Positions 1 through 5,701 of a stretch of DNA of 8,153 nt are shown piece by piece. The stretch covers positions 1-8,153 of the forward strand of contig JAUVKD010000024.1 in NCBI GenBank assembly GCA_030596385.1, read 5' to 3'. The first letter of the stretch is position 1. Each line of letters starts with the position of its first letter. The notes below the pieces were generated by a model, which was given only the letters and a program-made list of their open reading frames with translations, did no database searches and was not told where the DNA came from. The position numbers and the translations under genes were made by a program. Source of the DNA: Methanosarcinaceae archaeon. Its GTDB lineage: Archaea > Halobacteriota > Methanosarcinia > Methanosarcinales > Methanosarcinaceae.

Positions 1-72
1 ACTGATTTCCGGTTCTCTGTGAAACTCGCGCCGTTGTTTTATTATCCATTCTTCTATTGGTATGGGGGACAA
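1..72 (-). CDS. M20-family amidohydrolase/peptidase, N-terminus only (runs off left edge)
   Basis: Only the first 24 codons are present, reading out of the window on the minus strand. The peptide contains EEWIIKQRREFHREPEIS, and the pattern RRxFHxxPE is the usual N-terminal signature of M20D-type metal-dependent amidohydrolases (aminoacylase/IAA-amino acid hydrolase-like enzymes that cleave N-acyl amino acids). The start chosen is TTG at 70-72, because GAGG lies 7 nt upstream (80-83 on the + strand) and an in-frame TAA lies a little further upstream. The gene is divergent from map; the AT-rich spacer between them must carry both promoters, and a minus-strand TATA candidate lies near 99-106. 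Metal ligands and the catalytic domain are outside the window, so the family call rests on a short motif and is tentative. Confidence 0.6.
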   Translation of the reverse strand, partial: MSPIPIEEWIIKQRREFHREPEIS

Positions 73-147
73 AGCTTTTCCTCGCAGTTTTATTTAAAAT
101 AATATAGTTATTTAGTTAGTGTTTTATAATTACCTATTGTTTTCTAC

Positions 148-156
148 ATATAAATA
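148..156 (+). promoter_or_regulatory. TATA box for map
   Basis: The sequence ATATAAATA lies about 34 nt before the map ATG. Archaeal transcription usually starts about 25 nt downstream of the box centre, near 177-180, which would give a leader under 10 nt. No Shine-Dalgarno-like sequence precedes the ATG, which fits a very short leader. Confidence 0.55.
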
Positions 157-186
157 TCATATATTTCCGTATACGGGTTATAACAG

Positions 187-1086
187 ATGGATGCCAATAT
201 ATTACAATGCTACACTGATGCGGGTCAGATCGCATCAAAGGTTTTGCGTGAAACAGTGAAATATGCTTCACACAATGTAGACATATCCGTATTGGAACTT
301 GCACAGGTCGCAGAAGCACGCATCATTGAACTTGGCGGACAAATTGCATTTCCATGCAACATATCGATAAATGAGATCGCATCCCATTATACTCCACCTG
401 CCAATGATATACTCAAGTTACAAAAAGGCGACGTGGTCAAGATTGATGTCGGTGCACACATTGATGGATACATAGCAGACACGGCAGCAACGATTGAGAT
501 CTCAACCACTAAGCACACAGAACTTTTAGATGCATCAAAAAAAGCGCTTGAGAATGTGATAGCTGTGACCTGTGCGGGAGTAAACACAAAGGATATGGGA
601 AAGATCATCGAGGATACGATAAATGGGATGGGGTTTTTGCCAATATATGATCTTACAGGACATAATCTCAAACAATACTGTCTTCATGCAAATATGAATA
701 TTCCAAACTATGCGGCATCGTTTGGAAATACACTATTAGAAGGGGATGTAATCGCTATAGAGCCATTTGCAACATACGGAAAAGGTACTACAAGAAATGG
801 AGATTCTCATATATTCAGCCTGAATAAACTATTCGGAAAGCATATACATAATGAGTCAAATACGCACAGCAAAAGTTTGCTTGATGACCTTTACAATCAG
901 TACGGATATCTCCCGTTTGCGCGCCGATGGTTGGAGGACAGTGCAGGTGCTAATATCGATAATTATGTTACCACAGGTGATATAATTGCATATCCTGTAC
1001 TCCATGAGATCTCAGGCGGTATTGTTTCACAGTTCGAACATACCGTTATTGTGGAAGAATCGGGGTGCATAATCACCACGAATTAA
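187..1086 (+). CDS. map: Methionine aminopeptidase, type II (archaeal)
   Basis: This cytosolic enzyme removes the initiator methionine from nascent proteins using a dinuclear metal centre. The 299-aa length fits archaeal type II enzymes. The pita-bread-fold landmarks are all visible: catalytic His67 in NEIASHYTPP, metal ligands Asp87 and Asp98 in KIDVGAHIDGYIADTA (the usual 11-residue spacing), His159 in LTGHN, Glu192 in AIEPFAT and Glu284 in QFEHT. The type II insertion lies between about 205 and 275. The ATG at 187 is preferred because it fits the TATA box and family length; no ribosome-binding site is evident. The gene stands alone, divergent from an amidohydrolase gene and followed 89 nt later by a nucleotidyltransferase gene with its own promoter. 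No key residue is missing. The assignment follows from the complete ligand set. Confidence 0.96.
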   Translation: MDANILQCYTDAGQIASKVLRETVKYASHNVDISVLELAQVAEARIIELGGQIAFPCNISINEIASHYTPPANDILKLQKGDVVKIDVGAHIDGYIADTAATIEISTTKHTELLDASKKALENVIAVTCAGVNTKDMGKIIEDTINGMGFLPIYDLTGHNLKQYCLHANMNIPNYAASFGNTLLEGDVIAIEPFATYGKGTTRNGDSHIFSLNKLFGKHIHNESNTHSKSLLDDLYNQYGYLPFARRWLEDSAGANIDNYVTTGDIIAYPVLHEISGGIVSQFEHTVIVEESGCIITTN

Positions 1087-1140
1087 TCATATTAAGTACA
1101 TAATTGATAATTGAAAAACAGAAGAAACAGATAAATGTTG

Positions 1141-1150
1141 AATTATATTT
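1141..1150 (+). promoter_or_regulatory. TATA box for the nucleotidyltransferase gene
   Basis: AATTATATTT is centred about 30 nt before the ATG at 1176, so the predicted transcript start (about 1170-1174) falls essentially at the start codon. This suggests a leaderless or nearly leaderless mRNA. It also argues against the TTG at 1167 as the start, because that codon would lie upstream of the predicted transcript start. Confidence 0.45.
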
Positions 1151-1175
1151 GATTTACTTGTAGGAATTGGGAATT

Positions 1176-2117
1176 ATGATCAAAACAAGGCTCAGGGACT
1201 TTATTATCACAAAAGACGGCTGGATATTTGCAGTAGCAGATTATTTCCATCCGGACGGTATACGATCGACATTTCGCTATGTACCTGATGAGAATGGTGA
1301 GCGGGAACTTGATGGTATTCGCTACAAGAAGTATGATTTTGACGTGGCTTTTGAATTTATGCAAAAGAACAGACCCGAATGGGTTCAGGATGTCCATGTG
1401 GTTCCTGAAAATGAGGTGAAACAACTGCTACATCCGGATGATTGTATTCCGGATCTTGTCAAGACTGATCACAGGGTTGCTGTGATCGTGGAGATGCTGC
1501 AAAATGCAGGCATTCCAATCTCCAAAATGGGTATCACAGGTTCTTTACTGCCAGGATTACAAAATGAGACATCTGATATTGATTTTGTGGTGTATGGGAA
1601 TTACTGGTTCAAAGCGCGCGATGCTATTGCGGTTGCAAAGTCGGGAGTAAGCATTATTGAAGATATTGATGATGTGATGTGGCATCGCATCTATGATAAA
1701 CGGATACCTGAGATACCCTTTGATGAATTCATATTGCATGAAAAGCGAAAAGGCAATCGTGGTGTGATAGATGGTACATATTTTGATCTCCTGTTCGTGC
1801 GCGATTGGGATCAGATCAAAGAACCTATGCCGCGCGGAAAGGATATCGGGACGATGAAAATTGAAGCCACTGTCATAAACGCTGAATTTGCTTTTGATAG
1901 TCCTTCGGTGTATAAGGTTAACCATGAAAGCATTGATCATGTGCTTTCATACACCCACACATACGCAGGTCAGGCGCTTGTTGGTGAAATCATTGAGGCC
2001 CAGGGCATGGTTGAGCAGGTAGGAGACATGAAACGGCTGGTTGTGGGAACATCACGCGAACCCAGAGGTGAATGGATTCGCTCGTTGACGCTACTTGTAA
2101 AATCGGGTTTAATTTAA
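1176..2117 (+). CDS. Archaeal nucleotidyltransferase-domain protein (Pol beta superfamily)
   Basis: The 313-aa product carries the superfamily core: a Gly-Ser pair in ITGSLLPG (residues about 122-123), then DID (Asp134/Asp136) in TSDIDFVVYG, and a likely third acidic residue in YFDLLFVRD (Asp204). These would bind metal and nucleotide triphosphate. A conserved-looking N-terminal segment of about 100 residues (TRLRDFIITKDGWIFAVADY, followed by HPDGIR) precedes the catalytic domain. The C-terminal 75 residues are rich in beta-strand-like sequence and may form a separate substrate-binding domain. The layout resembles an archaeal family annotated only as predicted nucleotidyltransferase (COG1665, from memory); the substrate is unknown to me. 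ATG 1176 is preferred over the in-frame TTG at 1167 because of promoter spacing. The gene converges with the minus-strand mptA cluster. Confidence 0.8.
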   Translation: MIKTRLRDFIITKDGWIFAVADYFHPDGIRSTFRYVPDENGERELDGIRYKKYDFDVAFEFMQKNRPEWVQDVHVVPENEVKQLLHPDDCIPDLVKTDHRVAVIVEMLQNAGIPISKMGITGSLLPGLQNETSDIDFVVYGNYWFKARDAIAVAKSGVSIIEDIDDVMWHRIYDKRIPEIPFDEFILHEKRKGNRGVIDGTYFDLLFVRDWDQIKEPMPRGKDIGTMKIEATVINAEFAFDSPSVYKVNHESIDHVLSYTHTYAGQALVGEIIEAQGMVEQVGDMKRLVVGTSREPRGEWIRSLTLLVKSGLI

Positions 2118-2433
2118 ATTCATGCATTATTGATTTAGAAAATATTATGATATAATACGGATCTTGCAGATTAAACGGATGCGTATAGACTTGATTTCAT
2201 CCATAGAAATCCATTCAATTCATGTTATCTGTGTTTTATTATGTCATATTTGGGAACCATCAGGATCTTTTAAAAATCAAAAACTAACATTGAATTAGTC
2301 AAACTTTGCGACGGCACACCAATAGCAGCAAAGATGTGGAGTGTAATAATTCAGATCAAAACCAGTAATCGATGACCAATAAATTCGAATTATATTCAAA
2401 AAATACAGGAACAAAGACTGGTATCGGCATTGG
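2118..2433. other. Non-coding spacer between convergent genes
   Basis: I see no gene supported in these 316 bases. They hold a small hairpin (GATTTC, 7-nt loop, GAAATC, at 2193-2211), copy A of the dispersed hairpin element and the terminator-like hairpin of the minus-strand cluster. No strong T-tract terminator for the upstream plus-strand gene is evident. Confidence 0.6.
2316..2351 (-). repeat. Dispersed hairpin element, copy A
   Basis: Read on the minus strand, this begins AATTATTACACTCC and is followed by CATCTTTGCTG, then GGTGT. ACAC plus CC can pair with GGTGT to close a hairpin (2316-2344). It aligns with copy C (7122-7156) at roughly three quarters of positions over about 36 nt, and more loosely with copy B. 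The pairing ACAC/GTGT here replaces ATAC/GTAT in copy C, which keeps the stem. It lies in a spacer between convergent genes. Function is unknown. Confidence 0.5.
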
Positions 2434-2447
2434 TTAACCGCCACCAG
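2418..2447 (-). terminator. Probable terminator hairpin overlapping the DUF2098 stop codon
   Basis: On the minus strand CTGGT pairs with ACCAG and an inner GGC with GCC, with a 3-nt bulge. The hairpin spans the last codons and TAA of the DUF2098 gene. T-rich sequence follows within 20 nt (GTATTTTTT). It is weaker than the terminators after MC1 and after the cohesin gene. Confidence 0.4.
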
Positions 2448-2757
2448 TGACCTGTGAAATATCCTCCGCCTTTTGTGCACCAAGAACCTCTGAACGATTT
2501 TTAAGGTACTGTGCGGCATCGGTATCTGTCATCTTATGTTCATGAATCTCTGTTTTTATAACTGTATCCGTCACTTCAAGTACTTTTACATTATAGTACA
2601 GGTCGGTCCTGTCAACCAATGCCCAATCTCCTTCAGAATCTCTTTTAATATTAGTGACAACACCAACAGTGTCGGTATTTATGTATTTCACAAAGGTTCC
2701 AATCTCAATAACTGTTCCGTTTATGTCCCTCGCTTCAATTATTTTTGAATCGTCCAA
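2434..2757 (-). CDS. DUF2098 family protein
   Basis: The 107-aa protein has the recognisable DUF2098 core: IEIGTFVKYINTDTVGVV near residues 17-34, then GDWALVDRTDLYYNVKVLEV around 43-62. This is a small beta-barrel-like module (an SH3/KOW-like fold is my inference). The family is widespread in methanogens and has no established function that I know. The C-terminal third is polar, ends in GGG and is probably flexible. The start is TTG at 2755-2757, fixed by the ribosome-binding sequence GAGGT 7 nt upstream (2765-2769). It is the last gene of the minus-strand run headed by mptA, but a 97-nt gap with promoter-like sequence upstream suggests it can also be transcribed separately. Confidence 0.82.
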   Translation of the reverse strand: MDDSKIIEARDINGTVIEIGTFVKYINTDTVGVVTNIKRDSEGDWALVDRTDLYYNVKVLEVTDTVIKTEIHEHKMTDTDAAQYLKNRSEVLGAQKAEDISQVTGGG

Positions 2758-2803
2758 GATGATTACCTCTATTTATTATTATGCCCAATTTTTTGATGTA
2801 CAC

Positions 2804-2840
2804 ATATTCAACAAATTTGAATATTAAATAATATTAAATC
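2804..2840 (-). promoter_or_regulatory. Candidate promoter with inverted-repeat operator for the DUF2098 gene
   Basis: A perfect 8-bp inverted repeat, ATATTCAA / 5 nt / TTGAATAT, occupies 2804-2824. Just upstream on the minus strand lies the AT-rich TATA-like run TTTAATATTATTTAATATTC (about 2820-2839). If that run is the TATA box, transcription would begin near 2800-2805, so the repeat would sit between box and start, a common repressor position in archaea. AT-richness makes chance pairing possible. Confidence 0.35.
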
Positions 2841-2854
2841 GAACATATGGTGGA

Positions 2855-3340
2855 TTATATTTTAAATTTAACCCTTGTGATTACACACGGCGGAATATTT
2901 TTCAATTCAACTCCTGTGGATGTGCCTATAGCCTCAAGACCATTGAACTCATCTGACCCACAAAGCACATCCTGGTCCGGATGTGTTCCGGGTTTGATAT
3001 TACAACTAATCACAGTTCTCTCCCCCACAGATACCACAATCGGTAATTTTGCTGATGCTTTGTGGTTCTTTGAAAGAACTATCAAAGGTGACTTGAGTTC
3101 CCGGACCATGTAAAGAACGCACTTAAGCCCATTCTCATACAATTCCCCGGCTGAAAAGGCGGAGGCGACGATCAAGTCATTTGGGTCAAGTCCCAGTACA
3201 ATCTCCTCATCTTCGGTTTCTAAAAAAAACTGGCTGCGCGGTCCGGCCTTCACAATTGCAACTGTCCCGGATTTGCCACGCAAAAGGATCATTTCACTAT
3301 TATCAAGTGGAATGTTCTTATCCGATGTTAAATCATTCAT
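2855..3340 (-). CDS. Uncharacterised 161-aa protein in the mptA cluster
   Basis: I do not recognise this protein with confidence. It has no signal peptide and no membrane segment, so it is probably cytosolic. Alternating hydrophobic patterns suggest a beta-rich fold: EMILLRGKSGTVAIVKAG near 17-34, then DEEIVLGLDPNDLIVAS near 45-61. A short helical segment follows (ENGLKCVLYMVRELKSPL, about 69-86). The C-terminal half contains VVSVGERTVISC and the striking NIKPGTHPDQDVLCGSDE (about 115-132), with Cys, His and Asp residues that could bind a metal or ligand; that is inference. The ATG at 3338-3340 has no obvious ribosome-binding site, but it follows the zinc-ribbon gene by only 35 nt on the same strand, so co-transcription is likely. 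Real coding is supported by its uninterrupted length and compositional coherence. Confidence 0.75.
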   Translation of the reverse strand: MNDLTSDKNIPLDNSEMILLRGKSGTVAIVKAGPRSQFFLETEDEEIVLGLDPNDLIVASAFSAGELYENGLKCVLYMVRELKSPLIVLSKNHKASAKLPIVVSVGERTVISCNIKPGTHPDQDVLCGSDEFNGLEAIGTSTGVELKNIPPCVITRVKFKI

Positions 3341-3375
3341 ATTGAATATATCTGTGGAATCGATGACAATGTCAC

Positions 3376-3534
3376 TTATTTATTAAAATCCGCCACATTT
3401 CTGGACTGGCACGAGGGGCACATGACATTTTTTCCGATTCCCTTAAACTGATTTTTACAATCATTGCAAACGTATTCCTTCACAGGTAACTTACCTTCTA
3501 TATTCACGTCAAATGCATCTCCGACACTGCACAT
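3376..3534 (-). CDS. Small zinc-ribbon protein (52 aa)
   Basis: This short gene encodes 52 residues with two CxxC knuckles, Cys23-Asn-Asp-Cys26 and Cys39-Pro-Ser-Cys42, separated by 12 residues. That is the arrangement of a rubredoxin-like zinc ribbon which binds one Zn2+. The rest is short and polar, without room for a catalytic domain, so a nucleic-acid- or protein-binding adaptor role is likely (inference). Translation is well supported: GAGGTGA lies 5 nt before the ATG (3540-3546). It sits 53 nt after mptA and 35 nt before the 161-aa gene on the same strand, so it is probably part of that operon. Family-level identity beyond zinc ribbon is not clear to me. Confidence 0.85.
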   Translation of the reverse strand: MCSVGDAFDVNIEGKLPVKEYVCNDCKNQFKGIGKNVMCPSCQSRNVADFNK

Positions 3535-3539
3535 ATTTA

Positions 3540-3546
3540 TCACCTC
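3540..3546 (-). promoter_or_regulatory. Strong Shine-Dalgarno sequence of the zinc-ribbon gene
   Basis: GAGGTGA on the minus strand is a near-complete match to the archaeal anti-Shine-Dalgarno complement. It lies 5 nt before the ATG and is the strongest such site in the window, which confirms that the 52-aa reading frame is translated. Confidence 0.8.
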
Positions 3547-3587
3547 AATGGTTTATCATGATTATACATTGCTTATATCTATTTAGA

Positions 3588-4556
3588 TTAAAGTCTTTCC
3601 ATCGAACCCTGAGCAATTTCAGTCCGCAAATCCCCGATATTAGCAACACGTTCTGCAAAAGCATTATGTCGGTGGATACTTTCTTCATTTATCTGTTTGA
3701 TAGTAATTATTGCATCATCAGGTAGATGAGTAAATTGCTGGACTACATTTTTTGCCATTGTACGCACACAATCTTCAACAAACTTTGGATTTCTGTGTGC
3801 TGTTTCAACAACAGCCGCTTCATCCGATCGTTTTAATAATTCAAATATACTTGAACTCATGGAGTTCTCGATAATTTCTATTATTACTTCAAGAGATACA
3901 TCAATGTTACCTTCCACCTCGATCGATATGGTACCTCGTCCTCTCTGGTTATGAGTTACCATCGGTACTTTATGCAAAAACTTTGCAACGATCTGGTCAT
4001 CGACTCCAAGATCAAGGAGTTCATTTTGTGCTTTCTCCCGCATGATCTCCTGTGCACATGGACACGCAGTCATTCCTGTAACTTTAGAACCTATGAGTTT
4101 TGTGATCGCAATTGAGCCATTAATTTCCCTTTTGGCCACGGATTCAGCAAATATATCGAGAACTTCCTGACATTCCATTTTCGTTATTGGTGATTCTCTT
4201 TTGACAACATATTCGCTCTTCATAATAACTTCTGCCTGAGTTGCGTATTCATGACGGCTCAATAAACTTCGTGCAACATCGCTGCACAATTGTTCGATCT
4301 CATAGACTGGCATGTTGACAGCCCTTTCAAGTACTTCATCAATCGCTTCAAAATTGCGGGAAAGGTTTGCACCTTTTCGATCGGATGGTAAATCTACGAA
4401 AATATCAAACGTTGAGAGCAGTACGATCGGACGTTTGTCCTTTCGTTTGATTTCAACAAGTTTTTTGACATCTGTTACACCAACGCGCGTAAGATTGATT
4501 GGAATTTTAGGCTTGTTTGCCTGCACATCTGGTAATTGTACAACTGGAAGTTCCAT
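3588..4556 (-). CDS. mptA: GTP cyclohydrolase MptA (FolE2/COG1469 type)
   Basis: The 322-aa protein matches the archaeal MptA family, Fe(II)-dependent GTP cyclohydrolases that open GTP to 7,8-dihydroneopterin 2',3'-cyclic phosphate, the first step toward the pterin of tetrahydromethanopterin. Family landmarks are present: [10 protein letters not shown] (61-70), [11 protein letters not shown] with Cys165/Cys167 (160-170), the His202 region [27 protein letters not shown] (250-267), and the C-terminal [11 protein letters not shown] with His295 and His297. Which residues bind iron is from family knowledge and was not tested here. The ATG is supported by GAGGT 6 nt upstream (4563-4567) and a TATA box at 4603-4610. 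It heads a minus-strand run with a zinc-ribbon gene, an unknown gene and a DUF2098 gene. Confidence 0.93.
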   Translation of the reverse strand: MELPVVQLPDVQANKPKIPINLTRVGVTDVKKLVEIKRKDKRPIVLLSTFDIFVDLPSDRKGANLSRNFEAIDEVLERAVNMPVYEIEQLCSDVARSLLSRHEYATQAEVIMKSEYVVKRESPITKMECQEVLDIFAESVAKREINGSIAITKLIGSKVTGMTACPCAQEIMREKAQNELLDLGVDDQIVAKFLHKVPMVTHNQRGRGTISIEVEGNIDVSLEVIIEIIENSMSSSIFELLKRSDEAAVVETAHRNPKFVEDCVRTMAKNVVQQFTHLPDDAIITIKQINEESIHRHNAFAERVANIGDLRTEIAQGSMERL

Positions 4557-4602
4557 TATATAACCTCAGAATACGTATATTCATTGAATAAATGATGTAG
4601 CG

Positions 4603-4610
4603 TTTATAAA
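4603..4610 (-). promoter_or_regulatory. TATA box for mptA
   Basis: TTTATAAA lies about 50 nt upstream of the mptA ATG on the minus strand. The predicted transcript start is near 4581, giving a leader of about 25 nt that contains the GAGGT ribosome-binding site. It would drive the whole mptA cluster. Confidence 0.55.
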
Positions 4611-4842
4611 TTCAATTCAAGTAACAATCTCAAATGGATTCATTGCATGTAAATGTTATGATGTTGATTTAAGTTGTGTTTAAGATTTGGTACTTGTTTT
4701 GCCAGTTTTAATTATGAGTTAATCCGCCACATGCAGCGGCCGTATGGGTTTTTGCTTCAGATCGAATAATCTCATATTACGCATTACGAAAAATACAAAA
4801 ATATATTATAAAATTGTGTTTTTCTGTAAATAAGTTGTCTGG

Positions 4843-4899
4843 AACGCCGCACAACGCATAAAAAAGTATAAATTATTATACCCCCGTTCTGCGGTGGTT
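4843..4899 (+). other. Long imperfect hairpin upstream of the MC1 gene
   Basis: AACGCCGCACAACG (4843-4856) can pair with CGTTCTGCGGTGGTT (4885-4899) with one bulge, one G-U and one C-C mismatch. Inside it, GTATAA (4866-4871) and TTATAC (4876-4881) form a second perfect stem around a 4-nt loop. The region includes copy B of the dispersed element. It could be a cruciform, a small structured RNA or part of an upstream regulatory region; no promoter clearly assigned to it is visible. Confidence 0.35.
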
Positions 4900-4905
4900 G
4901 GATAT
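4871..4905 (+). repeat. Dispersed hairpin element, copy B
   Basis: This begins AATTATTATACCC, which is identical over 13 nt to copy C on the opposite strand. It continues with TCTGCGGTGG and GGATAT, matching TCTGCTGTGG and GGGTAT of copy C apart from small indels. ATACC can pair with GGATAT with one mismatch. It lies about 150 nt upstream of the MC1 gene, in a region where a larger alternative stem is also possible. Confidence 0.45.
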
Positions 4906-4995
4906 GTTGTAGCAACGTTTGATCTGAAAATCTTGTAAAATTTCGTTGAAAACCATGATAAAACCGAATCAAAAGGCAACATTAAAAGAAAACAC

Positions 4996-5006
4996 ATATA
5001 TATTTG
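4996..5006 (+). promoter_or_regulatory. TATA box for the MC1 gene
   Basis: ATATATATTT lies about 55 nt before the MC1 ATG and is preceded by a purine-rich run (AAAAGAAAAC) that could serve as BRE. The transcript would start near 5026 with a leader of about 30 nt. Only a weak ribosome-binding sequence (TGAG) is seen before the ATG. Confidence 0.55.
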
Positions 5007-5057
5007 GTGTTCTGAATTATAACCAATAGTAACAAATTCAGGTTGTGAGTTGACAAT

Positions 5058-5342
5058 ATGTCTAAAACAAGAAATTTTGTATTAAGAGATAAGGACGGAA
5101 ACGAGCACGGTGTATTCACTGGGAAACAACCAAGGCAAGCAGCTCTCAAGGTCGCAAATAGGAATAAATCTACAAAATCCAAACCTGCAACTATCAGACT
5201 TCGAGAACGTGGAACCAAGAAGGTTCATGTTTTTAAGGGGTGGAGGGAAAAAGTTGATGCACCTAAAAATAAGCCAACATGGATGCCTGATAAGATCAGT
5301 AAGCCACATGTGAAGAAAGTATCCATTAAAAAACTTGATTAA
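5058..5342 (+). CDS. Chromosomal protein MC1
   Basis: The 94-aa basic protein is a close match to MC1 of Methanosarcina: TRNFVLRDKDGNEHGVFTGK at the N-terminus, then QPRQAALKVANR, IRLRERGTKKVHVFKGW, APKNKPTWMPDKISKPHVKK. MC1 is a monomeric chromatin protein that sharply bends DNA and prefers distorted sites. Trp62 and Trp75 here correspond to Trp61 and Trp74 of the mature protein, which lie at its DNA-binding region. The internal sequence is unbroken and length agrees with the family. It is a monocistronic unit with its own TATA box and a strong downstream terminator, as expected for an abundant nucleoid protein. This gene is the best marker that the DNA comes from Methanosarcinaceae or close relatives; haloarchaea also have MC1, but their proteins are more acidic. 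Confidence 0.96.
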   Translation: MSKTRNFVLRDKDGNEHGVFTGKQPRQAALKVANRNKSTKSKPATIRLRERGTKKVHVFKGWREKVDAPKNKPTWMPDKISKPHVKKVSIKKLD

Positions 5343-5370
5343 GTTTGACATTTTAATTGGTGCAAAACAT

Positions 5371-5404
5371 GACCCGTTGTGATAATGGGTCTACTTCTTT
5401 TTTT
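5371..5404 (+). terminator. Terminator of the MC1 gene
   Basis: GACCCGTT (5371-5378) pairs with AATGGGTC (5384-5391) around a 5-nt loop, with one G-T wobble. It is followed by TACTTC and eight T residues. It ends 62 nt after the MC1 stop codon. Confidence 0.8.
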
Positions 5405-5411
5405 GAGTGTA

Positions 5412-5438
5412 ATATATTTATACTGTACTTTTGTACAG
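5412..5438 (+). promoter_or_regulatory. TATA-like box followed by a perfect inverted repeat
   Basis: ATATATTTAT (5412-5421) resembles an archaeal TATA box. Immediately after it CTGTAC / TTTT / GTACAG (5423-5438) forms a perfect 6-bp inverted repeat. A transcript from this box would start near 5440, so the repeat would cover the region between box and start, an operator-like position. No obvious coding gene starts nearby; the two hairpins at 5485-5531 would be in the transcript. Confidence 0.35.
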
Positions 5439-5484
5439 ACTTAATATCTTCTTCCGGTCTTTTAAACTATAACTAATCGCAGAT

Positions 5485-5531
5485 GCACTCATTTTCTATA
5501 GAGTTGAGTGCCTGCTCCTACAGTTAGCAGG
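5485..5531 (+). other. Two adjacent hairpins, possible structured RNA
   Basis: GCACTCA (5485-5491) pairs perfectly with TGAGTGC (5505-5511), and directly next to it CCTGCT (5511-5516) pairs perfectly with AGCAGG (5526-5531). The two stems compete for one base or stack end to end. A TATA-like box lies about 70 nt upstream. No T-tract follows, so this is not a simple terminator. It may be a small RNA or a leader element, but no known riboswitch or RNA class is recognised. Confidence 0.35.
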
Positions 5532-5670
5532 TAATACAGATTTCACATGCATTATTGTGTTCTTCCAAAGTCAACTAAACCGATTGGTATTGTAATCAGG
5601 GCATCAAAATTATATTATGATGAGAATATCATTAATTTATGTAGTCATCAAAATTCGCAGCAAACAATAG

Positions 5671-5680
5671 ATTTATATAA
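5671..5680 (+). promoter_or_regulatory. TATA box for the 79-aa membrane protein gene
   Basis: ATTTATATAA is centred about 26 nt before the ATG at 5702, the normal distance from TATA box to transcript start. This predicts a leaderless mRNA beginning at the start codon, and explains why no ribosome-binding site is present. Confidence 0.6.
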
Positions 5681-5701
5681 ATTGGAAAAAGAAATGTGCT
5701 T

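Larger units (their letters stand above)
4557..5057. other. Long divergent intergenic region between mptA and MC1
   Basis: No gene is supported in these 501 bases. They contain the ribosome-binding site and TATA box of mptA at the left, a structured region at 4843-4905 and the TATA box of MC1 at the right. The part between 4620 and 4840 shows only a small CCGC/GCGG hairpin near 4723-4740 followed by GGGTTTTT, and otherwise nothing I can assign. Confidence 0.6.
5343..5701. other. Non-coding region between MC1 and the small membrane protein gene
   Basis: No gene is supported in these 359 bases. Short open frames here lack start signals and coding-like composition. The region holds the MC1 terminator, a TATA-like box with a perfect inverted repeat, two adjacent hairpins and the TATA box of the following small gene. 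Confidence 0.55.

Noticed and set aside
2295..2519. 74-aa minus-strand open frame across the end of the DUF2098 gene
   Set aside because: It overlaps DUF2098 in another frame and runs into hairpin element A; its resemblance to the open frame at 6869-7192 comes only from the shared DNA element, not from a protein family.
2847..3113. 88-aa open frame on the plus strand
   Set aside because: It lies antisense within the 161-aa gene, has no promoter or ribosome-binding site and has no protein-like pattern.
5617..5623. ATGATGA as the C box of a C/D guide RNA
   Set aside because: No D box (CTGA) or internal C'/D' boxes at suitable distance downstream, and no terminal stem.
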